A stretch of 35,291 bases of DNA from Bacillus zhangzhouensis (GTDB lineage Bacteria > Bacillota > Bacilli > Bacillales > Bacillaceae): assembly GCF_000715205.1 (NCBI RefSeq), contig NZ_JOTP01000027.1, positions 1-35,291 on the forward strand, written 5' to 3'. Positions 32,797 through 35,291 of the stretch are shown here, piece by piece (the first letter of the stretch is position 1; each line of letters opens with the position of its first letter). The translations under genes were made by a program, and so were the position numbers. The notes beneath the pieces were generated by a model. That model had not been told where the DNA came from. It did no database searches and saw nothing but the letters and a program-made list of their open reading frames with translations.

Positions 32797-34545
32797 ATGA
32801 AAAAGAAAGCGTTCGCTTCAAGAAGTGTCTTTTTTCAATTAATGTCAGCTATTATCGTGATTACGATTTTAACAGGCGGACTTGTTGGAACAACGGGATA
32901 TTTGTTAGCGAAAAATGTATTAATTGATGCAGGGAAAGCAGATTTAAAGCACATCGTCAGCGGAGCGATGGCCACACTTGAACAATTGAATGACCGTGTG
33001 GAGAAAAAAGAACTGACGCTTGAACAGGCGCAGGAACAAGCCCGCATTTACTTAAGCGGACCTAAAAACGACAACGGGAAAGGATACCAATTTAAAAAAT
33101 CGGATTTTATCTATAAAAATAAAGGCTATCTCGTCGCATATGGAGCGGATTATTCATCACAAGTCCATCCTATCAACGACATTGGCGTCATCCCGGATAA
33201 TACGACCAATCGTCAAAAAATGGTCGCTGGAGCCACAGCAAAAGGCGAGGACGCACACTATATCACCTATATGGATAAAGATGATGCAACTGGGGAAGAA
33301 AAGCAAAAACTCGCTTATATGAGCCAGTTCACGCCGTGGAATTGGAGTGTAGGAATTGCCGTATTTCAGGATGAATTTTATAAAGAATTAGAGCAGATGA
33401 AGCTCTATATTATTCTGATTACAGCGGGAGTTGCTCTCCTGAGTCTTGGGGTCTTTTATTTGGCCGCACGAGGAAAAGTCAGGCTGCTCAAGCAAGTCAC
33501 CGCTGCTTCAAAAGAAATTGCGGCGGGTAATATAGAACGCACGAACTTAAAGGAAACAACGGATGAAATTGGACAGTTGGCAAAAGGCTTTAACCATATG
33601 TCTGGAGAGCTCAGAGCACTTGTGAGCGGTTTACAGGAAACGAGCAGTCAACTCGTCGAATCAGCGACAGACTTATCCGCGATATCTGAAGAAACATCAG
33701 CCAGCAGTGAAGAAATTGGCCGAGCGATTGGAGACATATCGACTGGTACGCTTCATCAGGCATCTGACCTTGAGGTAGCCAATCAACAAATGACCCAATT
33801 CAATCAATCCATCGAAAACGTCAAAGAACAAAGCGATCAAATTAAACGAATTTCTGACCAATCGAATCAATCATCACAGCAGGGCCAGCAAATTGTTCAG
33901 CAATTAAAACAATCAAATGAACAATCAATTCAGGCATCAAAAGGTATTCGAACAGGAATTGAGCAGTTAAGTACAAAAGTGCAGGATATCTCTCAAATCA
34001 CAGATACGATTGAAAGCATTTCAAATGAGACCAATTTACTTGCACTGAATGCGAGCATTGAGGCAGCACGCGCAGGAGAGCACGGCAAAGGCTTCTCAGT
34101 TGTGGCGAGCGAAGTAAGGAATTTAGCTGAGCAGACAAAGCAATCAGCGGTTCAAATTCAGCAAATGATTCAAGGCATTAAAGAAGAAACGACTGCAACA
34201 GCCGGTATGATGTCCAACACAATGGATCGTTTCGCTGAGTTAGATGAGGCGGTACACGCAACAGAACATGAATTTAATGCCATCTCTACATCGATTTCAC
34301 AAACCATTGTCGAAACAAATGCGATGACAAAAGAGCTGAACGCCCTGCTGGAGCAAAACGATCTCATCACAAAAGCGATGCATGGTGCAGCACATATTTC
34401 TCAAGAAAATGCTGCTGCTATTGAAGAAATCACAGCATCTACAGACGAACAAGTGACGGCTATCTCTAATGTGGCCAAGGCAGCAGAAAGACTCAATGAG
34501 CTGAGTATGCGATTGAATCAAGATATTGCACGTTATCGTCTATAA
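32797..34545 (+). CDS. Methyl-accepting chemotaxis protein with Cache sensor domain (TlpC-like)
   Basis: Membrane chemoreceptor of 582 aa. Transmembrane helix 1 is at about 12-38. A single-Cache extracellular domain follows (about 40-200, with [29 protein letters not shown] and [16 protein letters not shown]). Transmembrane helix 2 precedes a HAMP domain. The cytoplasmic signalling domain has the conserved hairpin tip [37 protein letters not shown]. The ATG at 32797 is 9 nt from AAGGGGG; an in-frame start at 32638 lies inside mtlD. The ligand is unknown; adjacency to the mannitol genes may be coincidental. Confidence 0.92.
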   Translation: MKKKAFASRSVFFQLMSAIIVITILTGGLVGTTGYLLAKNVLIDAGKADLKHIVSGAMATLEQLNDRVEKKELTLEQAQEQARIYLSGPKNDNGKGYQFKKSDFIYKNKGYLVAYGADYSSQVHPINDIGVIPDNTTNRQKMVAGATAKGEDAHYITYMDKDDATGEEKQKLAYMSQFTPWNWSVGIAVFQDEFYKELEQMKLYIILITAGVALLSLGVFYLAARGKVRLLKQVTAASKEIAAGNIERTNLKETTDEIGQLAKGFNHMSGELRALVSGLQETSSQLVESATDLSAISEETSASSEEIGRAIGDISTGTLHQASDLEVANQQMTQFNQSIENVKEQSDQIKRISDQSNQSSQQGQQIVQQLKQSNEQSIQASKGIRTGIEQLSTKVQDISQITDTIESISNETNLLALNASIEAARAGEHGKGFSVVASEVRNLAEQTKQSAVQIQQMIQGIKEETTATAGMMSNTMDRFAELDEAVHATEHEFNAISTSISQTIVETNAMTKELNALLEQNDLITKAMHGAAHISQENAAAIEEITASTDEQVTAISNVAKAAERLNELSMRLNQDIARYRL

Positions 34546-34628
34546 ATCTTTTTGACTACGTGTCTCGCGTAAGGTAGGATGAAGTTAATAAAACCCTGCT
34601 CACAGGATAAAAAAAGGAGTGTCCAGTC

Positions 34629-34694
34629 ATGAAAAAGAAAATATTGATGTTCTTGTCTTGTGGCTATGGATACTCTACTGCTGTTTTTTTCTAG
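34629..34694 (+). CDS. Micro-ORF of 21 aa with strong ribosome binding site
   Basis: ATG with AAAAAAGGAG 9 nt upstream encodes a short basic-hydrophobic peptide beginning MKKKILMFLSCGYGYSTA and ending at TAG (34692). After the TAG the same frame stays open for 19 codons to another TAG at 34752. It may be a true small protein, a leader peptide for the Rid gene, or a gene broken by a nonsense mutation. No family was recognised. Confidence 0.4.
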   Translation: MKKKILMFLSCGYGYSTAVFF

Positions 34695-34770
34695 AATAGA
34701 GAGAAATTGGTGAAGTCTGTCTACATGATGAAAAATCTAGCAGAAAAATCATAGTGAGTGAGGGATATAC

Positions 34771-35163
34771 ATGGAAAAAATCACGAGGAAAAACCCAGAA
34801 TTTATGCCGAAACCAGTGGGCAACTATAGTCATATCACAAGAGTGCCAAAGGGTGCGGGGTTATTTGTTACATCGGGTCAAGTAGGAACAGATATGGATG
34901 GGCAGGTACCATCAAGCTTAAACGACCAAGTAACAAATACATTTGAAAATATTAAAAAAGTCCTTGAATCAGAAGGACTGAATGAAGAACATGTGATTAA
35001 GGTCAATATATGGGCAACAGAAGAAATCGATTGGGATCATCTATATCCTCAGTGGGATGCAATCTTCAAAACGGCTTATCCTTCAATGACTGTTGCCTAT
35101 GTATCTGCATTAGGATGGCCAGAGCTGAAAATTGAAATTGAACTATGGTGCGCCGATATTTGA
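34771..35163 (+). CDS. Rid (YjgF/YER057c/UK114) family protein
   Basis: Small trimeric-fold protein of 130 aa. Family features include FVTSGQVGTDMDGQVP and a central DQVTNTFENIKKVLESEGLNEEHVIKVNIW, ending IEIELWC. RidA enamine/imine deaminases have an arginine (Arg105 in E. coli, in the PARS motif); here the matching motif is PSMT, with Met106 instead. It therefore probably belongs to a Rid subfamily without classical imine deaminase activity. The ATG follows GTGAGTGAGGG at about 6 nt. It may be transcribed alone or with the upstream micro-ORF; a terminator follows. Confidence 0.85.
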   Translation: MEKITRKNPEFMPKPVGNYSHITRVPKGAGLFVTSGQVGTDMDGQVPSSLNDQVTNTFENIKKVLESEGLNEEHVIKVNIWATEEIDWDHLYPQWDAIFKTAYPSMTVAYVSALGWPELKIEIELWCADI

Positions 35164-35171
35164 TCAAAAAA

Positions 35172-35232
35172 AGAACAGTGCAAACTGTTCTCAGATTGTA
35201 GAGAAACTCATGTTTTTCTACAATCTTTTTTA
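35172..35232 (+). terminator. Terminator region of the Rid gene
   Basis: Two hairpins follow the stop codon. The first is AGAACAGT/ACTGTTCT (35172-35191). The second, a 10-bp AGATTGTAGA/TCTACAATCT (35193-35226), is followed by a run of T and is the likely functional terminator. Confidence 0.85.
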
Positions 35233-35291
35233 TTTTCATCGTAATGATGATGGATGAGATTTAATGAAAAAGGCCTCCCACACACCTAGCC

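Noticed and set aside
35255..35291. Possible half of a terminator hairpin at the right edge
   Set aside because: The A run followed by GGCCTCCCACACACCTAGCC could be the 3' arm of a minus-strand terminator, but its partner lies outside the window.

Overview
The window looks like chromosome of a Bacillus of the pumilus/safensis/altitudinis type. The proteins are close to B. subtilis products throughout, ribosome binding sites are strong AAGGAGG-type sequences, TTG and GTG starts are common, and most transcription units end in rho-independent hairpins. No rRNA, tRNA, CRISPR array, phage or transposase gene is visible. The backbone follows the order remembered for the B. subtilis 168 yclF-to-mtlD segment, but several blocks are swapped, inserted or missing.

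Layout. 1-3.6 kb: di/tripeptide transporter (yclF/dtpT, minus) divergent from a beta-helix pectin-lyase-like protein (yclG). 3.7-10.5 kb: a seven-gene plus-strand operon in the order of B. subtilis yxeK-snaB-yxeM-yxeN-yxeO-scmP-yxeQ, predicted to import S-(2-succino)cysteine-type compounds, acetylate them, cleave them oxidatively and deacetylate the product to cysteine. It sits where B. subtilis has gerK and yclHI. 10.6-12.8 kb: two-component system yclJ-yclK. 12.8-15.2 kb (minus): a GAF-STAS protein related to YtvA/RsbR, then aspartokinase III (yclM). 15.3-17.8 kb (minus): TetR regulator ycnC and 14-TM drug exporter ycnB behind a tandem operator. 17.8-18.7 kb: a small lipoprotein gene divergent from the ArsR-type yczG. 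18.7-20.3 kb: an AT-rich patch with a DUF4865 gene divergent from a short LysR regulator and a possible gene remnant. 20.3-25.9 kb: GABA catabolism, gabR divergent from gabT - amino acid permease - gabD. 25.9-26.8 kb: flavodoxin-fold quinone reductase and a non-coding repeat-like element. 26.8-29.1 kb: copper genes ycnJ-ycnI without ycnK. 29.2-32.7 kb: a 500-bp regulatory region followed by the mannitol genes mtlA, mtlF and mtlD. 32.7-35.3 kb: a chemoreceptor with a sigma-D-like promoter, a micro-ORF and a Rid-family protein.

How the genes work together. Most units handle small organic nutrients (peptides, thiol adducts, GABA, mannitol) or stress (drugs, copper, quinones). The clearest interlocking systems are the thiol-adduct salvage operon, GabR with its gabT/permease/gabD operon, YcnC with its exporter, and MtlR-controlled mannitol uptake and oxidation. 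The least explained items are the MmgE/PrpD protein in the salvage operon (possibly an epimerase), the YtvA-like STAS protein with Glu at both phosphorylation positions, the hairpin-flanked element at 26.63-26.82 kb, and the palindromes upstream of ycnJ and mtlA.
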